This document shows, piece after piece, positions 1 through 5,665 of a stretch of DNA of 5,665 nt. A program made the translations under genes and the position numbers. Below the pieces are notes generated by a model. It saw only the letters and a program-made list of their open reading frames with translations. It ran no database searches and had not been told where the DNA came from. Position 1 is the stretch's first letter; each line of letters begins with the position of its first letter. The DNA comes from Calditrichota bacterium (GTDB taxonomy: Bacteria; Zixibacteria; MSB-5A5; GN15; FEB-12), in assembly GCA_030641085.1 (NCBI GenBank), contig DAOWIC010000012.1, forward strand, positions 1-5,665. Reading direction: 5' to 3'.

Positions 1-589
1 CCAGTATATCGGCGAATACAAGCCATATGTCGATTATGGCGACTATGACCCGGGCGATCTATTCAGCATCAACGGCGGTTTTGACTACGAGTCCGGCGGC
101 ACAATCATATCGCTCGACGCCATCTACTCGGCCTATGTCGCCGACAAACTGGATGGTACCAAGAACTTCAAGCAGAGCGAGCAGTTGGATTTTCGACTAA
201 CCGCCAGTCACATGACGCCCACGCTGACTATGACCGGCCTCGCCCGCTATGTCGCGCGCGGTGAAAACCGTCAATATGACTCGGCCGGATTTCTTGCACT
301 GAACCCATACAAGCTGTACGGTGACGAGTTTACCATTGCCGGTTCGGCAACCTGGGTCTTTTCCGAGGGCTGGGATATCGCTCCTTCGGCGGACCTGCGC
401 CTGGTCGGAGGAAACGATGTCGAGTTCGAGAAGTCGACCATTATCGGCTTTGGAGCATTGCTCGGTCGAAAACTCACCGATAATTTCCACCTCTCAGCCG
501 GCGGCAAGTTGTTTACCGGCAATGCCGATGACAGCGCCATTGATCTGAGCGGATACCAATTAACCTTCGCCCTGACGGCGACAATGTAG
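1..589 (+). CDS. Probable outer-membrane beta-barrel protein, C-terminal part (5' end outside window)
   Basis: The reading frame is open from the left edge (first full codon at base 2) to the TAG at 587-589, giving 195 visible residues. The TTG at 185 is an internal Leu codon, not a start. The visible protein is rich in Gly, Tyr, Phe and Asp. It consists of short stretches with alternating polar and hydrophobic residues separated by Gly/Asp/Asn turns, for example SATWVFSEGWDIAPSADLRL and FHLSAGGKLFTG. This is the pattern of transmembrane beta-strands in an outer-membrane barrel. The last strand, YQLTFALTATM, alternates correctly but ends in Met rather than the usual Phe or Trp. The substrate or role cannot be read from this fragment. 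The next gene's ribosome binding site abuts the stop codon, so the two genes form an operon. A periplasmic or surface beta-sandwich protein is the main alternative. Confidence 0.72.
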   Translation, partial: QYIGEYKPYVDYGDYDPGDLFSINGGFDYESGGTIISLDAIYSAYVADKLDGTKNFKQSEQLDFRLTASHMTPTLTMTGLARYVARGENRQYDSAGFLALNPYKLYGDEFTIAGSATWVFSEGWDIAPSADLRLVGGNDVEFEKSTIIGFGALLGRKLTDNFHLSAGGKLFTGNADDSAIDLSGYQLTFALTATM

Positions 590-594
590 GGAGG
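590..594 (+). promoter_or_regulatory. Ribosome binding site that decides the lipoprotein start
   Basis: GGAGG lies directly after the upstream TAG and 6 nt before the ATG at 601, which is ideal spacing. The in-frame ATG at 595 touches this motif with no spacer, so 601 is preferred. The position right after the preceding stop codon favours translational coupling. Confidence 0.8.
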
Positions 595-600
595 ATGGTC

Positions 601-2196
601 ATGAAAAGAAAACTAATCATATGGCTGCCCGCCCTGCTGTTGGCTGCTATTGTCATGGCGCTGGGCGGCTGTTCGGAACGGAGTACCAATAACGACCGTC
701 TGCCCGGCGGGGGGAATATCGATCTCGCCATGAAGATAACCGACGCCTCACTCACCCAGGCGGTCAATCTCTACCGGCTGACTGTCACTGCCCGCGACAT
801 GGATACGATCCGGGTTGATTTGGAGCTTGTGGACGGTCACTATGTCGCCGGTGAAGTTTCCGTGCCGGTCGGCGAGAGTCGACGCTTCGTACTGGAAGGT
901 ATCAGCAGCACCACCACGGGCGGGCCGCTGGTCCTGTATCGGGGCGAGACGGTGGTCAACGTGAATCCTGCCGAGGTGCTGGAACTTCAGATCGTGCTAA
1001 GACCGGTGGTGCCGCTGGCGAAGCTCACTCCCACATATGTCGAAACTGTCTCCGGTACGGAGTTTGCGCTCGAGTTCAAGGTGTTCAACATGGAGCCAGT
1101 GAATATGATCTGGGCGGTCTTTGAGTACCCGATACCGGCGATCGAACCGGCTGAAGTCACGCTGTCGGAGTCAGCCGGCCCCGATGTGGCGTTCCAGTCG
1201 GAGCTTGTGTACGACGGCATGATGCTGGCCGTAATCGTTAGCGATACGACCGGCGCCAGTCTTGTCGATGCCAACGGTAACGCCTCGCTGCTGAACATCT
1301 CGTTCTCCACAAGGGCTGATGTCGGCACGGCGCCGATTCGGAGTTGGGTGTCGTTTTGGGACATTGGTGCTCTGGACATGCAGGAGAACATTCTCGACTC
1401 GTCTTCGATCTTTACCCAGGATGCCGAGGTGCTGGCCGACAGGTTGCCAGATCGTGTCATTACCTTTGCCGACGGCACGCTTGACGGCGTAATCCGGCAG
1501 GCGGCCAACGTGAGCACCGACGCAATATATCTTAGCGACGTTATCGGACTGTCCTATCTCGATTTCGCTGACCTGGGTGTGGGCAGTCTGTCGGGCATGG
1601 AACACCTGAAAAACCTCGATTATCTCCGGATGAGTTGGAACTACGCTTCCAATCTCTCGCCACTGGCAGGGTTGACCGGGATGCGGTGGCTGTACGCCGC
1701 CAGCAACGGCATCACAGGTATCGCGCCGCTGACCGATATGACACAGATGCGGGAGCTTGATCTGGACGACAACAACATCAGCAACATCTCGCCGCTGTCC
1801 GGGATGGAGATAGTCTGGTCGCTCTCCTTGAGTGGAAACAGTATCTCCGACATCTCGCCGCTATCGGGAATACAGTCGCTCACGACGCTCTCATTAAGAG
1901 GAAACAGTATTTCCAACATTTCTCCTGTCGCTAATATGCTGGAGATGCGAGAACTGGATATCAGCGAGAATCAGATCGTCAATATCAGCGCTTTGCAGGG
2001 TCTGCTCGATCTCACCAATCTCGATCTTCACAGCAATCTGATAACCGACATTCTGCCGCTGGTGAACAATCCCGGTATCGACAGCGGCGATGTTGTGTAC
2101 CTTTACGGCAATACCGTTGTGGAGGAGGATGCAACTCAGCAGGATTATATCCGCGACCTGGAAGCGCGACAGGTGTCGGTCATTATGGGTTGGTGA
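601..2196 (+). CDS. Envelope lipoprotein with cohesin-like region and SDS22/internalin-type leucine-rich repeats
   Basis: This is a 531-residue exported lipoprotein. A basic start (MKRK) and hydrophobic core lead to the lipobox LGGC, with the acylated Cys at residue 24 followed by Ser-Glu. Residues about 38-138 look like a beta domain (NIDLAMKITDA to LQIVLRPV). Residues about 141-273 resemble a cohesin-type beta-sandwich: alternating strands, a FEYPI strand and the LLNISFSTRADVG stretch before the last strands. From about residue 284 a cap (RVITFADGTLDGVIRQAA) leads into eight 22-residue leucine-rich repeats with the internalin-like consensus LxxLxLxxNxIsxIsPLsgm. A C-terminal cap ends in Trp. 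No enzyme motifs are visible. The LRR face probably binds a protein or glycan at the envelope, but the ligand is unknown. The gene follows the barrel gene immediately, so the product may work with it. Tandem stops TGA-TAA end the gene. The lipobox and LRRs are clear; the cohesin-like call is tentative. Confidence 0.88.
   Translation: MKRKLIIWLPALLLAAIVMALGGCSERSTNNDRLPGGGNIDLAMKITDASLTQAVNLYRLTVTARDMDTIRVDLELVDGHYVAGEVSVPVGESRRFVLEGISSTTTGGPLVLYRGETVVNVNPAEVLELQIVLRPVVPLAKLTPTYVETVSGTEFALEFKVFNMEPVNMIWAVFEYPIPAIEPAEVTLSESAGPDVAFQSELVYDGMMLAVIVSDTTGASLVDANGNASLLNISFSTRADVGTAPIRSWVSFWDIGALDMQENILDSSSIFTQDAEVLADRLPDRVITFADGTLDGVIRQAANVSTDAIYLSDVIGLSYLDFADLGVGSLSGMEHLKNLDYLRMSWNYASNLSPLAGLTGMRWLYAASNGITGIAPLTDMTQMRELDLDDNNISNISPLSGMEIVWSLSLSGNSISDISPLSGIQSLTTLSLRGNSISNISPVANMLEMRELDISENQIVNISALQGLLDLTNLDLHSNLITDILPLVNNPGIDSGDVVYLYGNTVVEEDATQQDYIRDLEARQVSVIMGW
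1549..2076 (+). repeat. Eight in-frame 66-bp leucine-rich repeat units
   Basis: Eight consecutive units of exactly 22 codons encode the LRR array of the lipoprotein. Unit 1 is the most divergent (LSYLDFADLGVGSLSGMEHL). Units 4-6 are the most regular, with DDNNISNISPLSGM, SGNSISDISPLSGI and RGNSISNISPVANM. GGAAACAGTAT occurs at 1834 and again at 1900, exactly 66 bp apart. No unit has an insertion or deletion. Confidence 0.85.
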
Positions 2197-2221
2197 TAAG
2201 TTCAGACGATAAACATGCAAC

Positions 2222-2257
2222 AAAAAAGGCCAGCGCCATGAGGCGCTGGCCTTTTTT
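2222..2257. terminator. Bidirectional intrinsic terminator between convergent genes
   Basis: The stem GGCCAGCGCC (2228-2237) pairs perfectly over 10 bp with GGCGCTGGCC (2242-2251) around the loop ATGA. Six A precede it (2222-2227) and six T follow it (2252-2257), so a U-tract follows the hairpin on either strand. It lies 31 nt past the lipoprotein stop and 36 nt past the stop of the minus-strand exported protein, and so serves both transcripts. Confidence 0.93.
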
Positions 2258-2287
2258 CTGACCGTTCCAACACATAGAGTGAGGAGG

Positions 2288-2821
2288 CTATTCGCTCTGC
2301 AGAACAGTGGTCTCGGCAACAATCGCGGTGTGGACCTCATCGGGTTTGATCTCGCCCTGACCGCCCTTGATAAGGAATATCCCGACTATCGTGACATAGG
2401 CGAGGATCTTTTTCCCTTTCCCTTTTTTCTCCACCTGACCGCCGAGCTTGATAGCTGATCCGTCGGTGGTCTTGAATCCGCCCCGGGTGCCAAGCTCGGT
2501 AAACTCGACCACGATCTTTCCCGGTTTTCCCGGTGCGCCCGCTTTCTTAACCTCTGTAACCACCGCCTTACCGGCGGCACCCTCCGCCACCAGCAGCATG
2601 TCGCCGATCAGAATCGGCTCCGACAGCGTGATGCTCAACTCGGTGCCGACCTTTAATTCTCCCGAACTGATTTTTGTGTCGGGATTGAATTTCACCTTCA
2701 CTTCGGTGCCCTGCGGAAGCTGAAAGGTGGCAGCATTCGTTACCGGCACCAGCAGCATCCAGAGGAAGGTCACGGCGGCCACGCTGAGGAATAATCCTTT
2801 TGTCACTCTATGTCTGTACAT
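2288..2821 (-). CDS. Small exported beta-rich protein of unknown function
   Basis: This is a 177-residue protein whose function I do not recognise. A basic start (MYRHRVTKG) and a hydrophobic core (FLSVAAVTFLWMLLV) form a Sec signal peptide, with likely cleavage after VTNA at residue 30. There is no lipobox Cys. The mature part begins LPQGTEVKVKF and continues with VGTELSITLSEPILIGDMLLVAEGAAGKAVV. This 'pGT-v-v-f, kvG-v, GD-llva-Ga-G-V' pattern of beta-strands is common in exported proteins of unknown function, and loosely recalls the repeated strands of TrbI/VirB10-like domains. Middle and late parts are Lys/Gly-rich (KKAGAPGKPGK, EKKGKGKK), followed by a hydrophobic stretch ILAYVTIVGIFLI at about 139-151. 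The ATG at 2821 is chosen because AGGAG lies 6 nt upstream; the TTG two codons earlier abuts that site. It is the last of three same-strand genes, 32 nt after the GTPase gene, and is expected to act in the periplasm. Confidence 0.82.
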   Translation of the reverse strand: MYRHRVTKGLFLSVAAVTFLWMLLVPVTNAATFQLPQGTEVKVKFNPDTKISSGELKVGTELSITLSEPILIGDMLLVAEGAAGKAVVTEVKKAGAPGKPGKIVVEFTELGTRGGFKTTDGSAIKLGGQVEKKGKGKKILAYVTIVGIFLIKGGQGEIKPDEVHTAIVAETTVLQSE

Positions 2822-2827
2822 AGTCAA

Positions 2828-2832
2828 CTCCT
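2828..2832 (-). promoter_or_regulatory. Ribosome binding site of the exported protein gene
   Basis: AGGAG on the minus strand sits 6 nt before the ATG at 2821. It lies within the 32-nt gap after the GTPase stop codon, and it excludes the in-frame TTG at 2827 as the start. Confidence 0.8.
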
Positions 2833-2853
2833 GTATCTACCGTATCACGATTT

Positions 2854-5067
2854 TCATTTCTTTAGTTCCGGCAGCATCTCACTCAACGGGGGCGAGAACC
2901 TGATCGTAATCTTCTGACGGAGATTATCGAAGAATATCTCGCCGTCCATATTAAACAGGGCATACCTACCCTTGAGAATCTTGCGGTCGCTGGCTTTCTT
3001 ACCCCAATCTTCGGGAGCGCCGAGCGTATCAAGCGCGATATGAATCTCATCGCCGAGCTTCCACTGCACCGAGTAGTTGAAGCCCTCAATAATCTGCGAC
3101 AGCTCCGACCAGGCCGGATCTTTGCCGCTTGCGGTCACCTCGATATGGAGGTGACCCTGGGCCGGCACCGACTCCACCTTGTAGGTGAACTTGCGGCGCT
3201 TTTCGAACGCTTCCGCATTCCGCAGGTAACGACGTATGGCGGCGATATTTTCACCGTCGACTGCCGGATCAAGCTGCTTGCGAATCCGGCGCAGTTCGGT
3301 GACTGCTTCGCCCAAACGATAAGCCGGACTCGAATTGCCGTTGATGCGATCGAACAGATCGTCCAGCTCGACCGCCGCCTTGCGGGCTACCTCTTTCTGG
3401 ACTTTCTTTTCGGCGCGAACTTTGAGCCGGGCCGATAACGCCTCGCCAAGCGATTTCTCAGACGCGCTCAACTCCTGACCGTAGGTGCGGGCATTGAACT
3501 GCGCCTGTTCGCTGATCGCGTTGTAAAAGCTGGAATCTCCGCGATGCGAGATAAAATTAAGGAATAGGTCCCAGTAGGTTATAACGCGATCGCTGCGCTT
3601 GAACAATACCGCCGTCGAGTCACCCTGGTGGAACCGATCAAGATCGGTTCTCAACCGCTGGTGTTCTTCGTTTTCGATGATAGTCGTGTCGCTCGGGTTC
3701 AGCTTCGGCCAGAGCACGGGGTCGTTGACAACCCCGGTGAACCGGTCGATCACCTGATCGAGCCGCTTGATCTCCTCGGTGAGGTTGAACGCGCCGTATT
3801 TCTCCTTCAAGCGTCCCGAGGGAACCAGAAATTCAGGGAAGAGCCACTTAACCGTCCAGGAACGCTCGTAGCGACTGAAGGCCGAAATGATCCGTGTCCG
3901 TTCCTGCGAGGAAGTGTTGTAGAAATTGCCGTTATAGGTTTCGAGAATATTGCTCTCGACACTCACCGCCTTGGGCAACAGGTACATGAAGTGAAAGAGG
4001 CAGGGGATCGAAAACAGAATAATCCAGACCAGGCTGACCACAGCGACGAATTTGGCGACCGCGCGGAAACGGGAGATGCGGCGGTTGCGGACGATCGAAT
4101 TGAGCAGCCATTTGAACGGCTCCTTCACTCCCGCCGGTGACATTTTCTCCGGTGGCTTGTAGATGGACCGTCCGACATCGCTGCCGATTTTCGCCGGGGT
4201 GGTCCCGGTGCACGATGTAAAGAAAATCTGGAAATCCAGCGTGCGCCCGACGACAACCTTCAAAAATTCGCGCAGCTTGACCAGAACATTTCTCACCGAG
4301 CCGGACCAGGCGGGGCTGGATGATATCCGCGGACTGCTGAGGAGCTTCTCCAGGAACAACTCGTAACTTTCCGAGAGAAGGTTCTCGTCCTCCGGCGTGA
4401 TCAGGATATTCTGTTCCTCGCCGACAAAACCGTCCAGAATATCGGCCTTGGTCACCACCAGTGCGGCCGGGATAGGCAGGCGCGAGCCGAGCGGGGCCAG
4501 ACGTTCGAGCATGTTCACCAGCGAGGCGACATGAGCCTGCGTCTGCAGCTCGGCTTGAAGGATCTTCGAGTCGAAGAAGAAGAGCAGACCATCGCAGTCA
4601 TCCATAAAGTCGGTAATCTTCTCTTTGAGTTCGCTCGGTTCCGAAATCGATATGGCCGCACCCGGATAGTCGCAGGTGACAATCGGCAGACTTTTGCTCC
4701 CGTCAAGAATAGCGTTAAAAAGCAGCACCCGTTCTTTCTGGGTCGGTTCGGGGAATTTCTTCTCGCCCCGCAGATCGACCACCGTGCCGACATCGCTGGT
4801 GGTGCCGAGTCCCCATAGAGAACGATAGTTGGTGAGGAATTCGCCGGCAGTAGCGTTGTCAGTCACCGAAAGCTGCAAGTCGCGGGCGATCTTGCACTCT
4901 TCGTTCAGCACCGTAAAGTAGACTGTTTTGCCGGCGTTGGTGTGACCGTAGACGCCGATTCTCACTCCGCTCGGCCAGTCAAAACCGCCCGAAGCCTTTT
5001 GCCCCTTGCGCTTTTGAGCCGCCTTGGAGCCTTTTTTGAATATTTTGAATATCTTACCGAATTTCAC
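2854..5067 (-). CDS. Membrane-anchored P-loop GTPase with large extracytoplasmic C-terminal part
   Basis: The protein is 737 residues long. A Lys-rich N-terminus (about 1-24) precedes a GTPase domain (about 34-300). Its motifs are G1 GHTNAGKT (41-48), G3 DYPG (133-136), G4 TKAD (206-209) and probable G5 SCTG (285-288). G2 is unclear; T89, T90 and T95 are candidates. These motifs predict GTP rather than ATP binding. A basic stretch (RNRRISRFR) precedes one membrane segment at about 336-365, placing the GTPase in the cytoplasm and residues 366-737 outside it by the positive-inside rule. The outer part is mostly helical, with a likely coiled coil at about 530-575 and 585-625. A beta-rich end (about 630-733) contains YSVQWKLGDEIHIALD and KGRYALFNMDGEI. 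The start is GTG at 5067, with a weak AGGGA 12 nt upstream, 33 nt after the preceding gene. The GTPase-TM-helical-beta layout recalls TssM/IcmF, but the protein is shorter and lacks TssM's first two membrane segments. No exact family is recognised. Confidence 0.87.
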   Translation of the reverse strand: MKFGKIFKIFKKGSKAAQKRKGQKASGGFDWPSGVRIGVYGHTNAGKTVYFTVLNEECKIARDLQLSVTDNATAGEFLTNYRSLWGLGTTSDVGTVVDLRGEKKFPEPTQKERVLLFNAILDGSKSLPIVTCDYPGAAISISEPSELKEKITDFMDDCDGLLFFFDSKILQAELQTQAHVASLVNMLERLAPLGSRLPIPAALVVTKADILDGFVGEEQNILITPEDENLLSESYELFLEKLLSSPRISSSPAWSGSVRNVLVKLREFLKVVVGRTLDFQIFFTSCTGTTPAKIGSDVGRSIYKPPEKMSPAGVKEPFKWLLNSIVRNRRISRFRAVAKFVAVVSLVWIILFSIPCLFHFMYLLPKAVSVESNILETYNGNFYNTSSQERTRIISAFSRYERSWTVKWLFPEFLVPSGRLKEKYGAFNLTEEIKRLDQVIDRFTGVVNDPVLWPKLNPSDTTIIENEEHQRLRTDLDRFHQGDSTAVLFKRSDRVITYWDLFLNFISHRGDSSFYNAISEQAQFNARTYGQELSASEKSLGEALSARLKVRAEKKVQKEVARKAAVELDDLFDRINGNSSPAYRLGEAVTELRRIRKQLDPAVDGENIAAIRRYLRNAEAFEKRRKFTYKVESVPAQGHLHIEVTASGKDPAWSELSQIIEGFNYSVQWKLGDEIHIALDTLGAPEDWGKKASDRKILKGRYALFNMDGEIFFDNLRQKITIRFSPPLSEMLPELKK

Positions 5068-5100
5068 AGCCGCATCTCATCCCTGATTCGTAGCGCGCCT

Positions 5101-5665
5101 TCATCGACCGGTATCCCCGCCGCTCTGATGGGTGCGCTGTTGGAAGTCCCTCAGTTGCTCTTGCGAATAATCCTGCCACTTGAGCGGCACATATATCGCC
5201 AGGAGGATAAATATGATTATTATCACGCTATAATACACATAGGCCGGATTGCGCTGATTGAGAATCAGGCGCAGGTAGCCGAAACTGGAAAACGCGCCTC
5301 TGAGCTTGCCGCCCAATTCCGAAAGGAAATCGCCCAGGCGACTCCAGAAGCTGGTCGTCTTAAGATAATGCCAGTCCTTCAGGAAATGCTCACTCAGTTT
5401 GTTGGCCGCACTCAGCTTGGTGAAATAGTCGATCCGGTTCAGATGAAACTCGAGCGAGTTGCGGTCGGCGAGCAATCCGGTGCCCAGCTCCATGCGACGC
5501 CGGGTCAGTTCGAGAGTCTTGAGCGGATCGCTCATCGCCTGGAATTCTTCCGGACTGATGCCCGCGTTCAAACGCCGCCCGAACTTCGTCAGGTAGCGGG
5601 CGACCTCGCCGAGAAGGAATTCCTTCAGCCGGAAATTGTCGTTCAGCGAACCGATATTGAACAGC
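5101..5665 (-). CDS. Protein with a single membrane segment near its C-terminus (5' end outside window)
   Basis: The frame is open from the right edge (first full codon at 5664) to the TGA at 5103-5101, giving 187 visible residues. The TTG at 5571 lies within it and is not a start. Most of the visible part is helical and charged (RLKEFLLGEVARYLTKFGRR, PLKTLELTRRRMEL). It contains an amphipathic segment FWSRLGDFLSELGGKLRGAF just before a strong membrane helix (NPAYVYYSVIIIIFILLAIY, residues about 139-160 of the visible part). Only about 27 hydrophilic residues follow. More positive charge before the helix than after it suggests an N-inside, C-outside, nearly tail-anchored topology, although the unseen N-terminus could hold more membrane segments or an enzymatic domain. 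It lies 33 nt upstream of the GTPase gene, so the two are likely co-transcribed and may be membrane partners. No family is recognised. Confidence 0.83.
   Translation of the reverse strand, partial: LFNIGSLNDNFRLKEFLLGEVARYLTKFGRRLNAGISPEEFQAMSDPLKTLELTRRRMELGTGLLADRNSLEFHLNRIDYFTKLSAANKLSEHFLKDWHYLKTTSFWSRLGDFLSELGGKLRGAFSSFGYLRLILNQRNPAYVYYSVIIIIFILLAIYVPLKWQDYSQEQLRDFQQRTHQSGGDTGR

Noticed and set aside
595..597. ATG at 595 as the lipoprotein start
   Set aside because: It directly touches the GGAGG motif with no spacer, whereas 601 has 6 nt spacing and gives a standard MKRK signal peptide start.
987..1605. Long minus-strand open frames opposite the lipoprotein gene
   Set aside because: They run antisense to a clear lipoprotein/LRR gene, have low-complexity compositions without motifs, and overlap each other. 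They are shadows of codon bias.
2822..2827. TTGACT on the minus strand just before the exported protein start, resembling a -35 promoter box
   Set aside because: It forms the spacer between the ribosome binding site and the start codon, so a promoter there could not supply this gene with its leader.
3719..3736. Short inverted repeat GGGGT...ACCCC
   Set aside because: It is a 5-6 bp stem inside the GTPase coding region without a T-tract, most likely chance.
3628..4140. A 170-codon plus-strand open frame opposite the GTPase gene
   Set aside because: It lies fully antisense to the GTPase coding region with its membrane segment, and has no ribosome binding site or recognisable domain.
2288..5665. 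A canonical type VI secretion cluster
   Set aside because: No sheath, baseplate, VgrG, Hcp or TssJ-like lipoprotein is present. Only the layout of one protein and weak C-terminal similarity point that way.
1..5665. CRISPR array, tRNA/rRNA genes, insertion sequences or attachment sites
   Set aside because: No spaced direct repeats, tRNA cloverleaf, rRNA-like stretch, transposase or terminal inverted repeats were seen; the window is almost entirely protein coding.

Overview
The window (about 55% GC, densely coding, no RNA genes or mobile elements seen) fits a Gram-negative bacterium. It holds the end of a probable outer-membrane beta-barrel, an LGGC lipobox lipoprotein and a Sec-type exported protein. 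A lipoprotein joining a beta-sandwich region to internalin/SDS22-like leucine-rich repeats is typical of uncultured FCB-group lineages such as Zixibacteria. That taxonomic guess is weak and is not backed by a marker gene.

Left part (1-2196, + strand): a beta-barrel-like reading frame enters from the left edge and ends at 589. One base later comes the ribosome binding site of an envelope lipoprotein starting at 601. The two are almost certainly co-transcribed and probably translationally coupled. The lipoprotein has an N-terminal beta domain, a cohesin-like beta-sandwich and eight leucine-rich repeats of exactly 22 residues.

Centre (2197-2287): a perfect 10-bp GC-rich hairpin flanked by six A and six T. 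It can terminate transcription from both sides, because the two gene sets converge here.

Right part (2288-5665, - strand): three same-strand genes read right to left with 32-33 nt gaps. First is a protein with one membrane segment close to its C-terminus (its start lies beyond the right edge). Next is a 737-residue protein with a cytoplasmic P-loop GTPase domain (G1, G3, G4 and a likely G5 all visible), one membrane segment and a 370-residue part predicted to lie outside the membrane. Last is a small exported beta-rich protein. Together they look like an inside-membrane-outside device in which a GTPase could be linked to events in the periplasm. I do not recognise it as a named system. The GTPase layout, and weak similarity at its C-terminus, recall TssM/IcmF of type VI secretion, but no other T6SS component is visible and the resemblance is only a hypothesis. 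This cassette is the most interesting content of the window.
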